Shown: positions 52,588 to 63,567, numbered from the stretch's first letter. The stretch: DNA of 64,000 nucleotides from Deinococcus frigens DSM 12807 (GCF_000701425.1 NZ_JNIW01000014.1:1-64000), one strand, 5' to 3'. The notes: generated by a model from the sequence alone, not told the origin. A program made the numbers and translations.

Positions 52588-53997
52588 TCAAACCGCTTTC
52601 ACCTCTTCTCCCACCTCTTCCCTCTGACCCGCCCACAGCCGTCCGGCCAGCAGCGCGGCCACCACCGCCCCCAGCAACGTGACCGCGAAGGCCAGCGTGA
52701 AGGCCCCGTCCAGTGGGCGCACGCGGGCGATCAGTGCGCCGCCCACGCCTGCGGCCAGCGCCACCATCAGCGATTCGATATTCGCCAGTTGCCCGGACAG
52801 TTGCCCCGCACCTTCCGGGCGCACACTGGACAGGGCGAACAGGGAAATACTGGTATAGCCGGTGCCCATGCCCAGGCAGGCCAGCACCCAGCCGGGGTAG
52901 ATGGCCCACAGCGGCAGAATGTTCAGCACGCCCAGGGCGGTCATGGCCACGCCGACGGTGACGCCACTCAGGCCGGCGCGAATGCGGGCGGGCCGGGACG
53001 CCTCGCCGCGCGCGTCCTCGATGCGGGCCTGAATCCACGATCCCAGCGTCCAGCTCACGCCGCCCAGCGACAGGATCAGGCCCGCACCGGTCAGGCTCAG
53101 GCCGCGCAACTCGTTGAGGGCCAGCGGCAGAAAGGAGCTGGTGCCCATGATGGCAAACGCCGCCAGTCCCCGGACCATCAGGGCGCTGGGCAGGCCGCCC
53201 CTGAAGCGCCACATGCCCGCCGGGAACAGCACGCGGGTGCTGAGGCCCACGCCGATCAGACCCACTGCGCCCAGCAGCAATCCCAGGGCGTCGGCGCGGC
53301 GCAGGCCCTCCACCAGCGCGCCCGCAGACAGGGCCAGCCCCAGCGCAGGCCACAGGATGCGGCGGCTGCCGCGCGATGCCTCACCCTGCTGCGGCTGCCG
53401 GACGCGGACGCGCAGCGGCAGTACAGCCATCGGTGCGCTGAGGGCCAGCACGGGCACCAGCCCCCAGAACACCGCGCGCCAGGACCACGTATCGGCGATC
53501 AGGCTGGCGATCAGCGGGCCGATCAACGCGGGCAGCAGCCATGCGCTGGAAATGGCCGCCAGCATCCGGGCGCGCGCCCCCGGCGGGTAGCGGGTGCTGA
53601 TCACCGCCCACGGCAGCGCCGCCAGACCGCCGGCCCCCAGGCCCTGGATCAGGCGGCCCAGCACGAAGATCAGCATGGTGGGCGCAGCGGCCCCTACCAG
53701 CAGTCCGGCAGCGAACAGGACCAACGCCAGCACGGCCCCGAACGCCAGCCCGCGCCGGTCCGCCACCACGCCGCCCAGCACCGCGCCGAACAGGCTGGAC
53801 AGCAAAAAGGCGCTGGAGGCCCAGCCGTACAGGGCCAGCCCGCGCAGTTCTCCGGCGACCCTGGGCAGCACGGTGCTGACCGCCATCGACTCGAAGGCCA
53901 CGATCAGCACTACCAGCACCAGACCCAGGCTCAGCGTGCGCGGCACGGCGGGCAGGGGGACTGAGGTGGGATGGGCGACGCTGCTCACGGGGGGCAT
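52588..53997 (-). CDS. Major facilitator superfamily transporter (drug-efflux type)
   Basis: 469 residues with about 14 TM helices, DHA2-like. LVLVVLIVAFESMAVSTVLP resembles the first helix of DHA2 exporters, GAVLGGVVADRRGLAFGAVL carries MFS motif A, and GRLIQGLGAGGLAALPWAVI carries motif C-like text. ATG 53997 (preceded by GAGG) is chosen over the much longer open frame. Confidence 0.82.
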   Translation of the reverse strand: MPPVSSVAHPTSVPLPAVPRTLSLGLVLVVLIVAFESMAVSTVLPRVAGELRGLALYGWASSAFLLSSLFGAVLGGVVADRRGLAFGAVLALVLFAAGLLVGAAAPTMLIFVLGRLIQGLGAGGLAALPWAVISTRYPPGARARMLAAISSAWLLPALIGPLIASLIADTWSWRAVFWGLVPVLALSAPMAVLPLRVRVRQPQQGEASRGSRRILWPALGLALSAGALVEGLRRADALGLLLGAVGLIGVGLSTRVLFPAGMWRFRGGLPSALMVRGLAAFAIMGTSSFLPLALNELRGLSLTGAGLILSLGGVSWTLGSWIQARIEDARGEASRPARIRAGLSGVTVGVAMTALGVLNILPLWAIYPGWVLACLGMGTGYTSISLFALSSVRPEGAGQLSGQLANIESLMVALAAGVGGALIARVRPLDGAFTLAFAVTLLGAVVAALLAGRLWAGQREEVGEEVKAV

Positions 53998-54136
53998 CCT
54001 CGCACAGGCGGACGGGCGGAGATGTGAGGTTTGGCCGCCGGGTGGAGGCGTCTGATGTCCCGCTCCTTGCCTCCTTAGCCCTCCCTGTCTGACCCGCCTG
54101 CCCCCGCCGCCCTCCGCCGGGGCGCAGACTGGGGCC

Positions 54137-55291
54137 ATGCCCGAACTGTTGCCCCGCGCCCGCGCCTCGCAGGAGAGCGTGTTTGCCCGCATGAGCCGCC
54201 TGGCCGCGCAGTACGGGGCCGTTAATCTGGGCCAGGGCTTTCCCGCCGATTCTCCCCCGGCCTTTTTGCTGGACGCGGCGCGGCGGGCGGTGGGCACGCT
54301 GGACCAGTACAGCCCGCCGTCCGGCCTGCCCGCACTGCGCGACGCCATCGGCACAGATCTGGGCGTGGACGGCGCGGATGTGATCGTGACCTGCGGCGCA
54401 ACCGAGGCGCTGAACGTGCTGGCCCTGTCGCTGTACGGTCCAGGCGACGAGGTGCTGATGCTGGAACCGGTCTTCGACGTGTACATTCCCCAGACGCTGC
54501 TCGCCGGGGCCATACCCGTTACCGTGCCCATGCAGTTGTCCGGGGCGGGAGGCTGGTCCCTGAATCTGGAGGCGTTGAAGGCCGCCGTGACTCCCTGCAC
54601 GCGGGCGCTGCTGCTGAACAGTCCCTATAACCCGACTGGCACGGTCTTTTCCCGCGAGGAACTGACGGAAATCGTGGCGCTGGCCCGCGCGCATGACCTG
54701 TGGATCATCAGCGACGAGGTCTACGACGAACTGTATTTCGGCGAGAAACCCGTGTCCATCCGCGACATGGCCCCCGAACGCACCTTTACCGTGGGCAGCG
54801 CGGGCAAGCGGCTGGAGGCCACCGGCTGGCGCGTGGGCTGGATCGCGTGTCCGCCCGCCAGCACCGGAAACGGGGAGGCGGGCCGGGGCGTGGCCGCCAA
54901 CATTGCCGGGGTGCGCCAGCAGGGATCGTTCTGCTCGCCCACGCCCTTGCAGGCGGCGGTGGCCCTGGCCCTGCCGCTGGCCCGCGCCGAAGGTTTCTAC
55001 CAGGATCTGCGGGCCGAGTACAGCGCCCGGCGGGGGCTTCTGGCCGGTGGCCTGCGCGACCTGGGAGCCGCCGTCTTCATGCCGCAGGGCACCTATTTTC
55101 TCACGGCGATTCACCCTGAGTGGCGGGCAGAAAGTCTGGTGGAGCGCGGCGTGGCCGTGATTCCTGGCGAGGCCTTCTACTGGCAACACCCCGCGCCGGA
55201 GGGCCTGCTGCGCGTCGCCTTCTGTAAATCGCGGGATGAGATCGCGCGGGCCTTGCAGCGGCTCTCGGCGGTCAACCAGGTCGCGCTTTGA
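54137..55291 (+). CDS. Class I/II PLP aminotransferase
   Basis: 384 residues. YGAVNLGQGFPADSPP, CGATEALNVLALSL, NSPYNPTGTVFSREEL, and the PLP lysine in SAGKRLEATGWRVGWI. The pattern matches kynurenine-oxoglutarate/methionine-type aminotransferases (YbdL-like), though substrate is open. CAGACT lies 6 nt before ATG 54137, as for the HDAC gene. Confidence 0.85.
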   Translation: MPELLPRARASQESVFARMSRLAAQYGAVNLGQGFPADSPPAFLLDAARRAVGTLDQYSPPSGLPALRDAIGTDLGVDGADVIVTCGATEALNVLALSLYGPGDEVLMLEPVFDVYIPQTLLAGAIPVTVPMQLSGAGGWSLNLEALKAAVTPCTRALLLNSPYNPTGTVFSREELTEIVALARAHDLWIISDEVYDELYFGEKPVSIRDMAPERTFTVGSAGKRLEATGWRVGWIACPPASTGNGEAGRGVAANIAGVRQQGSFCSPTPLQAAVALALPLARAEGFYQDLRAEYSARRGLLAGGLRDLGAAVFMPQGTYFLTAIHPEWRAESLVERGVAVIPGEAFYWQHPAPEGLLRVAFCKSRDEIARALQRLSAVNQVAL

Positions 55292-55405
55292 AAAGACTGC
55301 CCCCACAATCAATGTCAGGAAATAAGCAGAGTATGAAGACCACTGCCAGGGATATGTGAAGGCCATTGCCTTTCAGAGGATGGGCAATCTCGATATGATG
55401 GGTTC

Positions 55406-55870
55406 ATGAAGAAAGCCACCCTGACCCTCCTGGCCCTCAGCGCCGCTTCCTCCGCCTCTGCCGCGAATTATATCGGCGGCTCTATCGGCAGCGGTCTGTC
55501 CATCCATTACCAGACCGACCGTAACGCGCAGTCGGCCCTCCGCTACGGTCTGAACCTGGACGCCGTGGGCTTTAACTTCGGCACGCTCTCGGTGGGCGGT
55601 TCGGTGGATTATCTGGCCAATCTCGCGGGCGGCAATCTGGGTGCGTTCACGCCGTACTACGGCGCGGGCCTGGGCGCAGGGATCTCTCTGGGCAAAGGCA
55701 CCGGCTTCACGGTGTATCCCCACGTTACAGCCGGTCTCAAGTATCAGCTCAATGCCCCGATCAGCGTTTTTGGCGAAGTGAATGCTGGCCCCACGGTTTC
55801 GCTGGGCACGGGCAGCAGCATCGGATTCGGTTTCGGTGCACGCCTGGGCCTGAACTACCGCTTGAATTAA
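55406..55870 (+). CDS. Small secreted beta-barrel-like protein
   Basis: 154 residues. Signal peptide MKKATLTLLALSAASSASA, then alternating Gly-rich strands (YGLNLDAVGFNFGTLSVGGS; TPYYGAGLGAGISLGKGTGF; FGFGARLGLNYRLN) ending in an aromatic/Asn terminus, like an eight-stranded outer-membrane barrel. TATGAT (55394-55399) lies 6 nt before the ATG; no RBS. Confidence 0.65.
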   Translation: MKKATLTLLALSAASSASAANYIGGSIGSGLSIHYQTDRNAQSALRYGLNLDAVGFNFGTLSVGGSVDYLANLAGGNLGAFTPYYGAGLGAGISLGKGTGFTVYPHVTAGLKYQLNAPISVFGEVNAGPTVSLGTGSSIGFGFGARLGLNYRLN

Positions 55871-56380
55871 CGCCTCGAGATAAAGCGCACAGTGGCACGC
55901 CCCCTCGGCCTTTTTACGGGTCTGGGGGGCTTAGCGTAGCGTTCGAGCTGCGGGCGATTTCAAGGTTACCCCATGCCTGGTTGACTGGCAGGCCCAGCCG
56001 TTGCGGGAACCGCCTGTCCAGACGGCTTACGCCCTGAGTCGCCTGTGCTGTCAGGTCGATGGGCAACTTCGGACTCACGCTGATGGCCCAGTCACTCTGC
56101 CAATGTGAGGCTGCCACAGAGGCAAAGCCAATCAGAGGTGAGGCTATCAGGGCTGTGGAACTGCGTTTCGTGGCCCACGTCTTCTGTGGGTCTGACTGCG
56201 TGTTCTGGTTCCAGGCCCCCTACCCAAAATGAGCGACGCGTTAATCTGGTCAGGCAGCGAAGTTGATGAATGCGGCCCTCCCCAACTTGCCCCCCTGTGC
56301 CGGGACGCGCATAGTGGGAGACGTTTCCAACAGTCCAGCTCCAGTCTCTCCCCCACTTCCCCCATCCCCGGAGGTTCACG
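55871..56380. other. Intergenic region; possible gene remnant on minus strand
   Basis: 510 bases. A minus frame (55914-56117) reads ASHWQSDWAISVSPKLPIDL with LDRRFPQRLGLPVNQAWGNL, and the adjacent frame upstream continues with protein-like text (GGLEPEHAVRPTEDVGHETQ). The two could be pieces of a frameshifted gene. No intact start, domain or terminator is seen, and I do not call a gene. Confidence 0.35.
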
Positions 56381-58111
56381 ATCACGTCACTCCATACCCT
56401 GACCCTGACCCTTGCCGTGCTGGGAAGCGCCGCATTCGCCGCTGCGCCTAAGGACACGCTGGTTATTCAGCAGGCCGCCACCGTGACTACGCTGGACCCC
56501 AGCGCCGCCTACGACACCTTCAGCCTCCAGATCATCGAGAACATGTACGAGACGCTGTGGACCTACAAGGGAGCCAGCCTGACGCAGATGACGCCGCTGC
56601 TGGCCTCGGCGCTGCCGGTGTACAGCGACGGCGGCAGGACGCTGACGGTGAACCTGCATCAGGGCGTCAAGTTCCACAGCGGCAACCCCATGACCTGCGC
56701 CGACGCCCAGTACACCTACCGCCGCGATCTGGTGACGAACCATGCCGAATCGGCCAACTGGTTTATCAGCGAGTCGCTGCTGGGCACGCGCGACAACGCC
56801 AAGACGGATAAAAGCGTCACCTGGGCACGCATCTCCGGGGCCGTGAGCTGCAACGCGCAGGGGCAACTGGTCTTTAAACTTCCCAAACCCGATCCAGCGT
56901 TTGTGGCGAAGATGGCCTTTGCCGGAATGGGCGTGCTGGACAGCAAATGGGCCACCAAAATGGGCGAGTGGAACGGCACCGAGGCCACCTGGCGCGACTG
57001 GATGGGCAAGGACGTCTCGGGCAGCAAGCTGAGCGCCCAGCCCAGCGGCACCGGGGCTTATCAGTTGCTGCGCCGCGACGCCGACAACATCTTGCTGAGG
57101 GCCTTTCCCAATTACTGGGGCGGCAAACCAGCCATCGCCAACGTGATCATGCAGAAGGTGGGCGAACTGGCCGTGCGGCAGCAGGCGTTCCTGCGCGGCG
57201 ACGCCGATCTAATCGAGGCCGGAACGCGCGCCAACGTGGAGGCGCAGCTCAGGGGCAAACCCGGCGTGAATGTGCTGGACAACCTGCCCAGCGCCGGGGC
57301 GCAGGCGCTGTTCATGAACAACAAGATCAAGAGCAGTTCCGCTCTGGGCAGCGGCAAGCTGGACGGCAAGGGCATCCCCGCCGACTTCTTCGCCGACACC
57401 GATGTGCGCCGGGCTTTTGCCTACGCCTTCGACTACGACCAGTACATGCGCGACGTGCAGCGCGGCAAGGCGGTCAAACGCACCATGCTGCTGCCCGACA
57501 CCTTCCCCGGCTACTCGGGGAGCACCAAAACGTATGGGTACGATCCGGCACAGGCCCAGGCGCTGTTCAAGAAGGCCCGTGGCGGCGAGGTCTGGAAGAA
57601 CGGTTTTACCATCAACGCCAATTACCGCACCGGGCACATCGCCGGACAGGTGGCGCTGGAACTGCTCAAGCGCAATGTGGAGGCCCTGAATCCCAGGTTC
57701 CGCATGAACATCATCGAGGAGCCGTGGTCTGAGCAGTCCAAAAAGATGCAGGACGGCCTAGAGATCATGCTGCCGATGGGCTGGGGCGCGGACTACGCCG
57801 ATCCTGACAACTTCATGTACACCTTCTATAGCTCCGGCGGTTTCTTCTACCCCACCAACAACTGGAAAGACGCGGACGTGGACCGCTGGCTGGAGCAGGC
57901 CCGCGCCACGGTGGACCCCGCCACCCGCGCCGGGCTGTACAAGCAGGTGGCGGACCGCGCCTACCAGCAAAGTCCCTTTATCGTGCTGCCCGCCGAGACC
58001 AACATCCGCGCCGTTCGCAGCAACCTTCAGGGCGCGTCGGCAGCCAGCTACAACCCCATGCGCTCGTTCGGCTTTACCGGAACGCTGTGGCGGGAGCTGA
58101 GCAAGAAATAA
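56381..58111 (+). CDS. Peptide/oligopeptide ABC transporter, substrate-binding protein (probable ATC start)
   Basis: 576 residues if begun at ATC 56381. From there it has a signal peptide, [20 protein letters not shown], and GGAGG sits 6 nt upstream; the first conventional start, GTG 56417, would cut that peptide in half. The SBP_bac_5 body shows [65 protein letters not shown] and [20 protein letters not shown]. No permease or ATPase genes are adjacent. Likely binds short peptides in the periplasm. Confidence 0.8.
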   Translation: MTSLHTLTLTLAVLGSAAFAAAPKDTLVIQQAATVTTLDPSAAYDTFSLQIIENMYETLWTYKGASLTQMTPLLASALPVYSDGGRTLTVNLHQGVKFHSGNPMTCADAQYTYRRDLVTNHAESANWFISESLLGTRDNAKTDKSVTWARISGAVSCNAQGQLVFKLPKPDPAFVAKMAFAGMGVLDSKWATKMGEWNGTEATWRDWMGKDVSGSKLSAQPSGTGAYQLLRRDADNILLRAFPNYWGGKPAIANVIMQKVGELAVRQQAFLRGDADLIEAGTRANVEAQLRGKPGVNVLDNLPSAGAQALFMNNKIKSSSALGSGKLDGKGIPADFFADTDVRRAFAYAFDYDQYMRDVQRGKAVKRTMLLPDTFPGYSGSTKTYGYDPAQAQALFKKARGGEVWKNGFTINANYRTGHIAGQVALELLKRNVEALNPRFRMNIIEEPWSEQSKKMQDGLEIMLPMGWGADYADPDNFMYTFYSSGGFFYPTNNWKDADVDRWLEQARATVDPATRAGLYKQVADRAYQQSPFIVLPAETNIRAVRSNLQGASAASYNPMRSFGFTGTLWRELSKK

Positions 58112-58316
58112 CAGGCCTATTCAGAGACGGGCCAGCAAGTATGACTCCTTTCGCTGGCATTTAGCCTGACCAGGGTGCTCTCAGCGCCCGCACCCTGCCT
58201 GAAAAGTTCAGGAGGGGCGACTCGCGTCTGATCAGGGCCACCTCTCCCCTCCCCTACCGTCCCAACCGTCTATAAATCTCACGGTCTCATTCGTGTCTGG
58301 CTGACACAATGGAGGC

Positions 58317-59336
58317 ATGAGTCTTGCCCCCCCTTCTGACCTGTTCGATGTCGCCATCGTCGGCGCTGGCCCGGTGGGGCTGGCCGCCGCTATTTCTTGC
58401 AAGCGCGCAGGCCTCAGCTACGTGGTGCTGGACAAGGGCTGCGTGGTCAACGCCATTTTTGAGTACCCCACCTACATGTCGTTCTTCACCACCGCCCCCG
58501 AACTGGAAATCGGCAACCACCCGATGGTCACCGGCCACGACAAACCGGACCGCCGCGACGCGCTGATGTATTACCGCCTGGTGGCGCAGCGCGAGGCGCT
58601 GAACATCGAGCAGTACACCTCGGTCACGGCGGTCCATGCGGCCCCGGCGGGCTTCACGCTGGAAACCAATCGCCGCGACGGTATCCCCGATGTGCTGGAG
58701 GCGCGGCGCGTGGTGGTGGCAACCGGCTACTACGACAACCCGCTGCACCTGGGCATTTCCGGGGAGGACAGCGCGAATATCAGCCACTATTACACCGAGG
58801 CGCACCCCTTCATGGGCCTGAACGTGACCGTGATCGGCGCGGGCAACTCTGCCGCCGACGCGGCGCTGGACCTGTGGCGCGGCGGCGCGAAGGTCACGAT
58901 GGTGGTCCGCGCGCCGGACTTGAAAAGCACCATCAAGTACTGGGTGCGCCCGGATCTGGAAAACCGCATCAAGGAGGGCAGCATTGCCGCCCACTTCAAC
59001 TCGCGGGTGGTGGACATCGGGCAGGACGTGGTGACGGTGGAGCGCCAGGACGGCACCACCTTCGAGCTGCCCACCCACTTCACCTTCGCACTGACCGGCT
59101 ACCGTCCAGACCTCTCCTTCCTGAGTGATCTGAATCTGGCGCAAGAGCCGGACGCGTGTCTGGTTCTAGACGAGCAGTACGAGAGCAGCACGCCGGGACT
59201 GTTCGTGGTGGGCAGCGCGGGTTTTGCGGGCAAGACCAATCAGGTGTTTATCGAGAATGGACGCCACCACGCTGAGGCGGCAGTGGCCGAGATCACACGG
59301 CAACTGGCCGGGCGCGCGGAGCTGCTGGCGCATTGA
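58317..59336 (+). CDS. YpdA-like NAD(P)-dependent flavoprotein reductase (bacillithiol system)
   Basis: 339 residues. FAD motif [13 protein letters not shown], then NYP-like [26 protein letters not shown] motif [29 protein letters not shown] and [20 protein letters not shown]. This is the YpdA/Bdr family, linked to bacillithiol disulfide reduction. The conserved Cys of that family, in a GGGPCG-type motif, is Val here (GAGPVG). Leaderless: CACAAT lies 6-7 nt before ATG 58317, and GGAGG is too close to serve as RBS. Confidence 0.8.
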   Translation: MSLAPPSDLFDVAIVGAGPVGLAAAISCKRAGLSYVVLDKGCVVNAIFEYPTYMSFFTTAPELEIGNHPMVTGHDKPDRRDALMYYRLVAQREALNIEQYTSVTAVHAAPAGFTLETNRRDGIPDVLEARRVVVATGYYDNPLHLGISGEDSANISHYYTEAHPFMGLNVTVIGAGNSAADAALDLWRGGAKVTMVVRAPDLKSTIKYWVRPDLENRIKEGSIAAHFNSRVVDIGQDVVTVERQDGTTFELPTHFTFALTGYRPDLSFLSDLNLAQEPDACLVLDEQYESSTPGLFVVGSAGFAGKTNQVFIENGRHHAEAAVAEITRQLAGRAELLAH

Positions 59337-59381
59337 TGTTCCCTCACAGACGTGCTGCGGGCGCGTGAGATACTGGCGGGC

Positions 59382-60749
59382 ATGAGGTCAAGATTCCGCC
59401 TGTCCCTGGGTCTGGGTGCCGCGCTGCTGACGGCGGCACTGGGTCAGGGTATCGCCCAGATGCCGCCCATCCCGGCGCTGCCGCCGCTGCCCTCGCCCAC
59501 ATTGCCAGAGCCGTTGCCTGCCCCGGTCCCAGAGCCAGTTCCAGAGCCAGAGCCGACTCCCGACCCTGTGCCGGAACCCACCCCACCAGCCCCCGCGCCT
59601 GTGCCGATGCCTGTGCCTGAGCCAGCTCCGGCAACCACGCCGCCCGTCAGAGTGCCCGCCTTCAAGGGACCGCTGCTGATCAACGTGGAAACCACCATCC
59701 CAGTGCTGGTGGACGGCAAGAAGACCACCGTGCCGCTGACCCGCACGCTGACCATTCCTGGCCCACGCATGGCGCTGATCCGGCAGAGCGGCGCGGTTAC
59801 CGCCAGCCTGGACGCGGATTTGAAAAAGTTCGTGAACGGACTGGCCGGAAAGGCGCAGGACGCCCGTTTCGAGGAACTGTGGGACGGCTGGGCAGTGGTG
59901 CAGCGCAACGCCCTCCAGATCGATCTGGCCGCCACCCGCGCCAATGTCCTGGCCGCCGTCCAGGATCCCAGAGGTGTCAAGGCCAGCGTTGTCGTGACGG
60001 GTCAGACGGCCCCGCAGCGCACCCTGGATTACTTCCTTTCCAGAGGGATCACCGCGCATCTGGGCACCGGCGAGACCAACTACTACGGCAGCAGCGACGC
60101 CCGCGTGACCAATATTCATGTGGGCGCGAAGAACTTCAGCGACCGGCTGTTCGAGGGCAAGACCTTTTCCTTTAATGGCTTCGTCGGTCCGGTCACGTCC
60201 AGCAACGGCTACGTGACCGGTCTGGTGATCGCCGGGGACCGCACCGCCAGCGGCGTCGGCGGCGGCATCTGCCAGGTCAGCACCACCGCCTTCCGCACGC
60301 TGTACGGCGCTGGGCTTCCCACCCTTCAGCGACAGAACCACTCGTATCAGGTGCACTACTACGATCCGCAGGGGCTGGACGCCACCATTTACCAGCCCAG
60401 CTTGGACCTCAAGTTCGCCAACGACACTGGCGGCGCATTGTGGTTCCAGACCGAGTGGGACGACGAGGCGGCTAGCCTGAGTATCAGCGTGTTCGGCAAG
60501 GCGCGGGACTTCACCGTGGAGATCGGCAAGCCGAGGACGCTCAGTTCCACGCCCTCACCTGCCGACAGGATCATCCCCGACGCCACACTGCCTGCCGGAC
60601 AGCGCAAGCAGGTGGACTGGGCAGCCCCCGGCGCGGTGATGGAGGTCACGCGCAAGCTGGTGCGCAACGGCAAAACCGTCAGGCAGGACACCCTCAAGAG
60701 CAGCTACCGCCCGTGGCCGAATATCTTTCTGGTCGGCACAGGGCGCTGA
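59382..60749 (+). CDS. VanW-family secreted protein
   Basis: 455 residues. Signal peptide ([20 protein letters not shown]), then a Pro/Glu-rich linker (about 27-88) of the kind that crosses cell walls, then a peptidoglycan-binding-4-like region and the VanW domain: [40 protein letters not shown], and [26 protein letters not shown] (59369-59374) lies 7 nt before the ATG. Cell-envelope role; function of VanW is not established. Confidence 0.82.
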   Translation: MRSRFRLSLGLGAALLTAALGQGIAQMPPIPALPPLPSPTLPEPLPAPVPEPVPEPEPTPDPVPEPTPPAPAPVPMPVPEPAPATTPPVRVPAFKGPLLINVETTIPVLVDGKKTTVPLTRTLTIPGPRMALIRQSGAVTASLDADLKKFVNGLAGKAQDARFEELWDGWAVVQRNALQIDLAATRANVLAAVQDPRGVKASVVVTGQTAPQRTLDYFLSRGITAHLGTGETNYYGSSDARVTNIHVGAKNFSDRLFEGKTFSFNGFVGPVTSSNGYVTGLVIAGDRTASGVGGGICQVSTTAFRTLYGAGLPTLQRQNHSYQVHYYDPQGLDATIYQPSLDLKFANDTGGALWFQTEWDDEAASLSISVFGKARDFTVEIGKPRTLSSTPSPADRIIPDATLPAGQRKQVDWAAPGAVMEVTRKLVRNGKTVRQDTLKSSYRPWPNIFLVGTGR

Positions 60750-60763
60750 GCAGGAAGAAATAG

Positions 60764-60799
60764 GAGGGGAGAGGGAGAAGCATGCACGCCTCTCCCCTC
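60764..60799. terminator. Hairpin between convergent genes
   Basis: GAGGGGAGAGG (60764-60774) pairs perfectly with CCTCTCCCCTC (60789-60799). No long U-run on either side, so it may end both transcripts weakly. Confidence 0.55.
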
Positions 60800-60809
60800 T
60801 CGGGATGCC

Positions 60810-61667
60810 TTATGATTCGGCTTCAAATCCCAGCAAATTCAGCAGCCGGTCCAATTCCTCGCGCGAGGCGTAATTCAACTCCACCTTGCCCTTGTCCTCG
60901 CCGGTGATGCGGACACGGGTTCCGGTGCGGCGGCTCAGGTCCAGTTCCAGTTGGCGGTAGGTGCGCGGCGGATTGACCTTGATGGGCGCGTTGGCTTTTG
61001 CGCTGCCTTCCCGGCGCAGCGCCTCGGCCTCGCGGACGCTCAGGCCCCGCAACGTGATCTGTTCCAGCGCCCAGGCGCGGTCCGCGTCCGGCTGGGCCAG
61101 AATGGCGCGGGCATGTCCGGCGCTGATCTGGCCGCTGTCCAGGGCGCGCAGGGCACCGTCAGTCAGGGTCAGTAGCCGCAGGGCGTTGGACACGGTGCTG
61201 CGGCCCTTGCCCACGGCCTGCGCCACCCCCTCCTGATTCAGTCCCTGGTCCAGCAATGCCTGATAGGCCCGCGCTTCTTCCAGCGGTCCCAGGTCCTCGC
61301 GTTGCAGGTTTTCAACGATGGCGATTTCCAGCGCCTCGCGGTCACCCAGATCGCGGATGATGACCGGCAGCTCAGTCAACCCGGCCAGTTGGCTGGCCCG
61401 CCAGCGCCGCTCCCCGGCCACGATCTCGAATGACTCACCGCGCGGGCGCACCAGCAGCGGCTGGATCACCCCTTTCTCGCGGATGCTCTGGGCCAGTTCG
61501 GCCAGCGAGGTCGGCTCGAACACCTGTCGCGGCTGATAGCCCGCCTGCACGATGCGGTTGATGCTCAGGGCCTGCACTCCACTGGCACTCTTGCTGGCAG
61601 GTGCTTCGGCCACCGGGCGGGCCAGCAGGGCGTCCAGCCCCCGGCCCAGACTAGATTTTTTCGACAC
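60810..61667 (-). CDS. parB: Chromosome partitioning protein ParB
   Basis: A 285-residue CTP-dependent clamp that loads on par[23 protein letters not shown] (CTP motif), [17 protein letters not shown], and the helix-turn-helix [20 protein letters not shown] are all seen; the C-terminus ends with a dimerisation segment. It starts at GTG 61667, overlapping parA by 17 nt. Two parS-like sites lie about 2 kb away. Confidence 0.93.
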   Translation of the reverse strand: MSKKSSLGRGLDALLARPVAEAPASKSASGVQALSINRIVQAGYQPRQVFEPTSLAELAQSIREKGVIQPLLVRPRGESFEIVAGERRWRASQLAGLTELPVIIRDLGDREALEIAIVENLQREDLGPLEEARAYQALLDQGLNQEGVAQAVGKGRSTVSNALRLLTLTDGALRALDSGQISAGHARAILAQPDADRAWALEQITLRGLSVREAEALRREGSAKANAPIKVNPPRTYRQLELDLSRRTGTRVRITGEDKGKVELNYASREELDRLLNLLGFEAES

Positions 61668-62400
61668 GCGACATCACCTCGTCGGCCAGTCGCTTGTAGG
61701 CAGCCGCGCCGCTGGACAACGGCGCGAAGGCGTTGATCGGCTTGGAGAAGCTGGGCGCCTCCGAGAGCCGCACGTTGCGTGGAATCACGGACCAGAAGAC
61801 CAGTTCGCCAAAGTGTTGCCGCACCATCGTCTCGACCTCCTGGGCCAGATTGGTGCGCCCATCGAACATGGTCAGCACCACGCCCAGCACCTTCAGGCGC
61901 GGATTGAGGCCGCCCTGTACGCGCTCCACCGTTTCCATCAGGCCCGCCAGCCCTTCCAGGGCGTAATACTCGGCCTGCAAGGGAATCAGCAGCGCGTCGG
62001 CAGCAGCCAGCACATTGACCGTCAACGGCCCCAGCGAGGGTGGCGCGTCCACCAGGATCAGGTCGTAGCCGGTCAGGCTGCCCAGCAGGCGACTCAGCGC
62101 GTCCGGGTCATCGGCCAGTTCCACACCCGCGCCCGCCAGATCGGGCGTGGCAGGAAGGAGATCCAGCCCCGGCTGATCGGTGGGACGGATGCATTCGGCT
62201 GCGCGGGCCGGATCTTCCAGAGCCTCATACAGCCCCAGCTCGGCTCCACGCTGGCCCAGACCACTGGTGGCGTTGCCCTGCGGGTCCATGTCCAGCAGCA
62301 AGACCTGCCGCCCGCTTGCGGCCAGGTAGGCTGCCAGATTGATCGCGGTGGTGGTCTTCCCCACCCCTCCCTTCTGATTGACCAGGCCCAGCACGTTCAC
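61651..62400 (-). CDS. parA: Chromosome partitioning ATPase ParA
   Basis: A 249-residue deviant-Walker ATPase. [15 protein letters not shown] holds KGGVGKTT (10-17), [14 protein letters not shown] is Walker A', [19 protein letters not shown]alker B. The start is GTG 62400. With ParB it moves the origin region apart. The short N-terminus lacks a DNA-binding extension, so this is the chromosomal type. Confidence 0.93.
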   Translation of the reverse strand: MNVLGLVNQKGGVGKTTTAINLAAYLAASGRQVLLLDMDPQGNATSGLGQRGAELGLYEALEDPARAAECIRPTDQPGLDLLPATPDLAGAGVELADDPDALSRLLGSLTGYDLILVDAPPSLGPLTVNVLAAADALLIPLQAEYYALEGLAGLMETVERVQGGLNPRLKVLGVVLTMFDGRTNLAQEVETMVRQHFGELVFWSVIPRNVRLSEAPSFSKPINAFAPLSSGAAAYKRLADEVMSRVEKI

Positions 62401-62487
62401 TGCGGCCCCCCGTGTGCCATCTCCGCACCATGCGGTCGTCTCTTTTGCCCGTCTCCCATCAAGTCAACCTCACCTTTGCCCTTCACT

Positions 62488-63237
62488 TTAGCGTGCCTGT
62501 CGGGGAGGTGGCGTCCAGAACAGTGGCTGGGCGGTAGGGACGCCCTCGCGCCGGGGGTATTTGGACGGCGTGGGCCTGTGCTTCTCAATCACGATCAGGG
62601 TCCGCGCGTCGCCCAGGATGGGCAATTCAAACGGGTCCACCACCTGAACCTTGCCGCCCACCTCTCCCGCCGCGCGCCGTCCGGCGTTTAACTCCTCGGC
62701 GGTGATGTTCCCCTTCTGCGCCACCAGCAGGCCTCCCTCGCGCAGCAACGGCAGTGCCAGTTCTGCCAGGACTGGCAGCGAAGCGACGGCACGCACCACC
62801 ACGCGGTCATATTTGCCCCGGTGTTCCGCATCTTGCCCCAGCGATTCCGCCCGGCCCACCAGTGGCGTCACCTGATCGAGACCGAGCTGCGAGGCAGTTT
62901 CCCGAACGAAGTCGATCTTTTTGCGGGTCGAATCGACAGGCGTGAACCGAAGCTTTGGCCTGACGAGCGCCAGTGGGAAGGTCGGGAATCCCGCCCCCGC
63001 TCCCAGATCGAGAACAGCCAGCGCCCCCTCCAGGTATGCTCCCCGCAGGCAGGTCAGCGAATCCACGAAATGCTTGAGGACAATGTCCTCCTCGGTCTTG
63101 AGGGCGGTCAAATTCAGGCGAGTGTTGCCTTCCCGAAGCAGTTCCAACAGCCGCCCGAAGGCTGGAAGCTGGTCTATCACCTCCAGTCCCAGCGCCTGTG
63201 CGCCCCGCTGCAACAGGTCCGCGCTTTCACTCCTCAC
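62488..63237 (-). CDS. rsmG: 16S rRNA (guanine(527)-N(7))-methyltransferase
   Basis: A 249-residue methyltransferase that makes m7G527 in 16S r[23 protein letters not shown], then the SAM motif [17 protein letters not shown], and [20 protein letters not shown]. Start GTG 63237, overlapping the LAGLIDADG-like gene stop. Next to mnmG, as is usual near origins. Confidence 0.93.
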   Translation of the reverse strand: MRSESADLLQRGAQALGLEVIDQLPAFGRLLELLREGNTRLNLTALKTEEDIVLKHFVDSLTCLRGAYLEGALAVLDLGAGAGFPTFPLALVRPKLRFTPVDSTRKKIDFVRETASQLGLDQVTPLVGRAESLGQDAEHRGKYDRVVVRAVASLPVLAELALPLLREGGLLVAQKGNITAEELNAGRRAAGEVGGKVQVVDPFELPILGDARTLIVIEKHRPTPSKYPRREGVPTAQPLFWTPPPRQAR

Positions 63238-63554
63238 AGGCTGTACCGCATTTTCATATCTGCATAGCGCCCGTAGACGTGCGGGTCAATGCTTTCCAGC
63301 GGCAAACGGTCCAGCAATGGCATTAGCGTCTCGCGCAACACCTGGCCCCGCGCCATCCACTGAAAATAACTGCGTCCACCGTGCTCGTAGGGACCGTACA
63401 ATTTAGACCCAGGACACAGTCGGAGCAATGTTTCGAAGAGTTTGTGATGGCGGGTATGCATCCGTAGGGTGACCTGGGGCTGTTTCCCATCGCCGCCAAA
63501 ATGTCCCTCGCCAATCAGAATACCGAGCAGCAGCCCTTCCTCAAATGTGTTCAA
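63234..63554 (-). CDS. LAGLIDADG-like small protein
   Basis: 106 residues. [20 protein letters not shown] matches a LAGLIDADG helix and turn ([11 protein letters not shown]), followed by the beta-rich [20 protein letters not shown] and [20 protein letters not shown]. One half-domain only, so a homodimer could form a homing endonuclease, or it has been recruited as a DNA-binding protein. TTG 63554 has GGAGG 7 nt upstream. It lies between rsmG and mnmG, and a parS-like site is immediately upstream. Confidence 0.6.
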   Translation of the reverse strand: MNTFEEGLLLGILIGEGHFGGDGKQPQVTLRMHTRHHKLFETLLRLCPGSKLYGPYEHGGRSYFQWMARGQVLRETLMPLLDRLPLESIDPHVYGRYADMKMRYSL

Positions 63555-63567
63555 TGCCCACCCTCCG

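Noticed and set aside
53998..54600. N-terminal extension of the MFS protein
   Set aside because: The first TM helix starts after ATG 53997; the longer frame is antisense to the aminotransferase gene.
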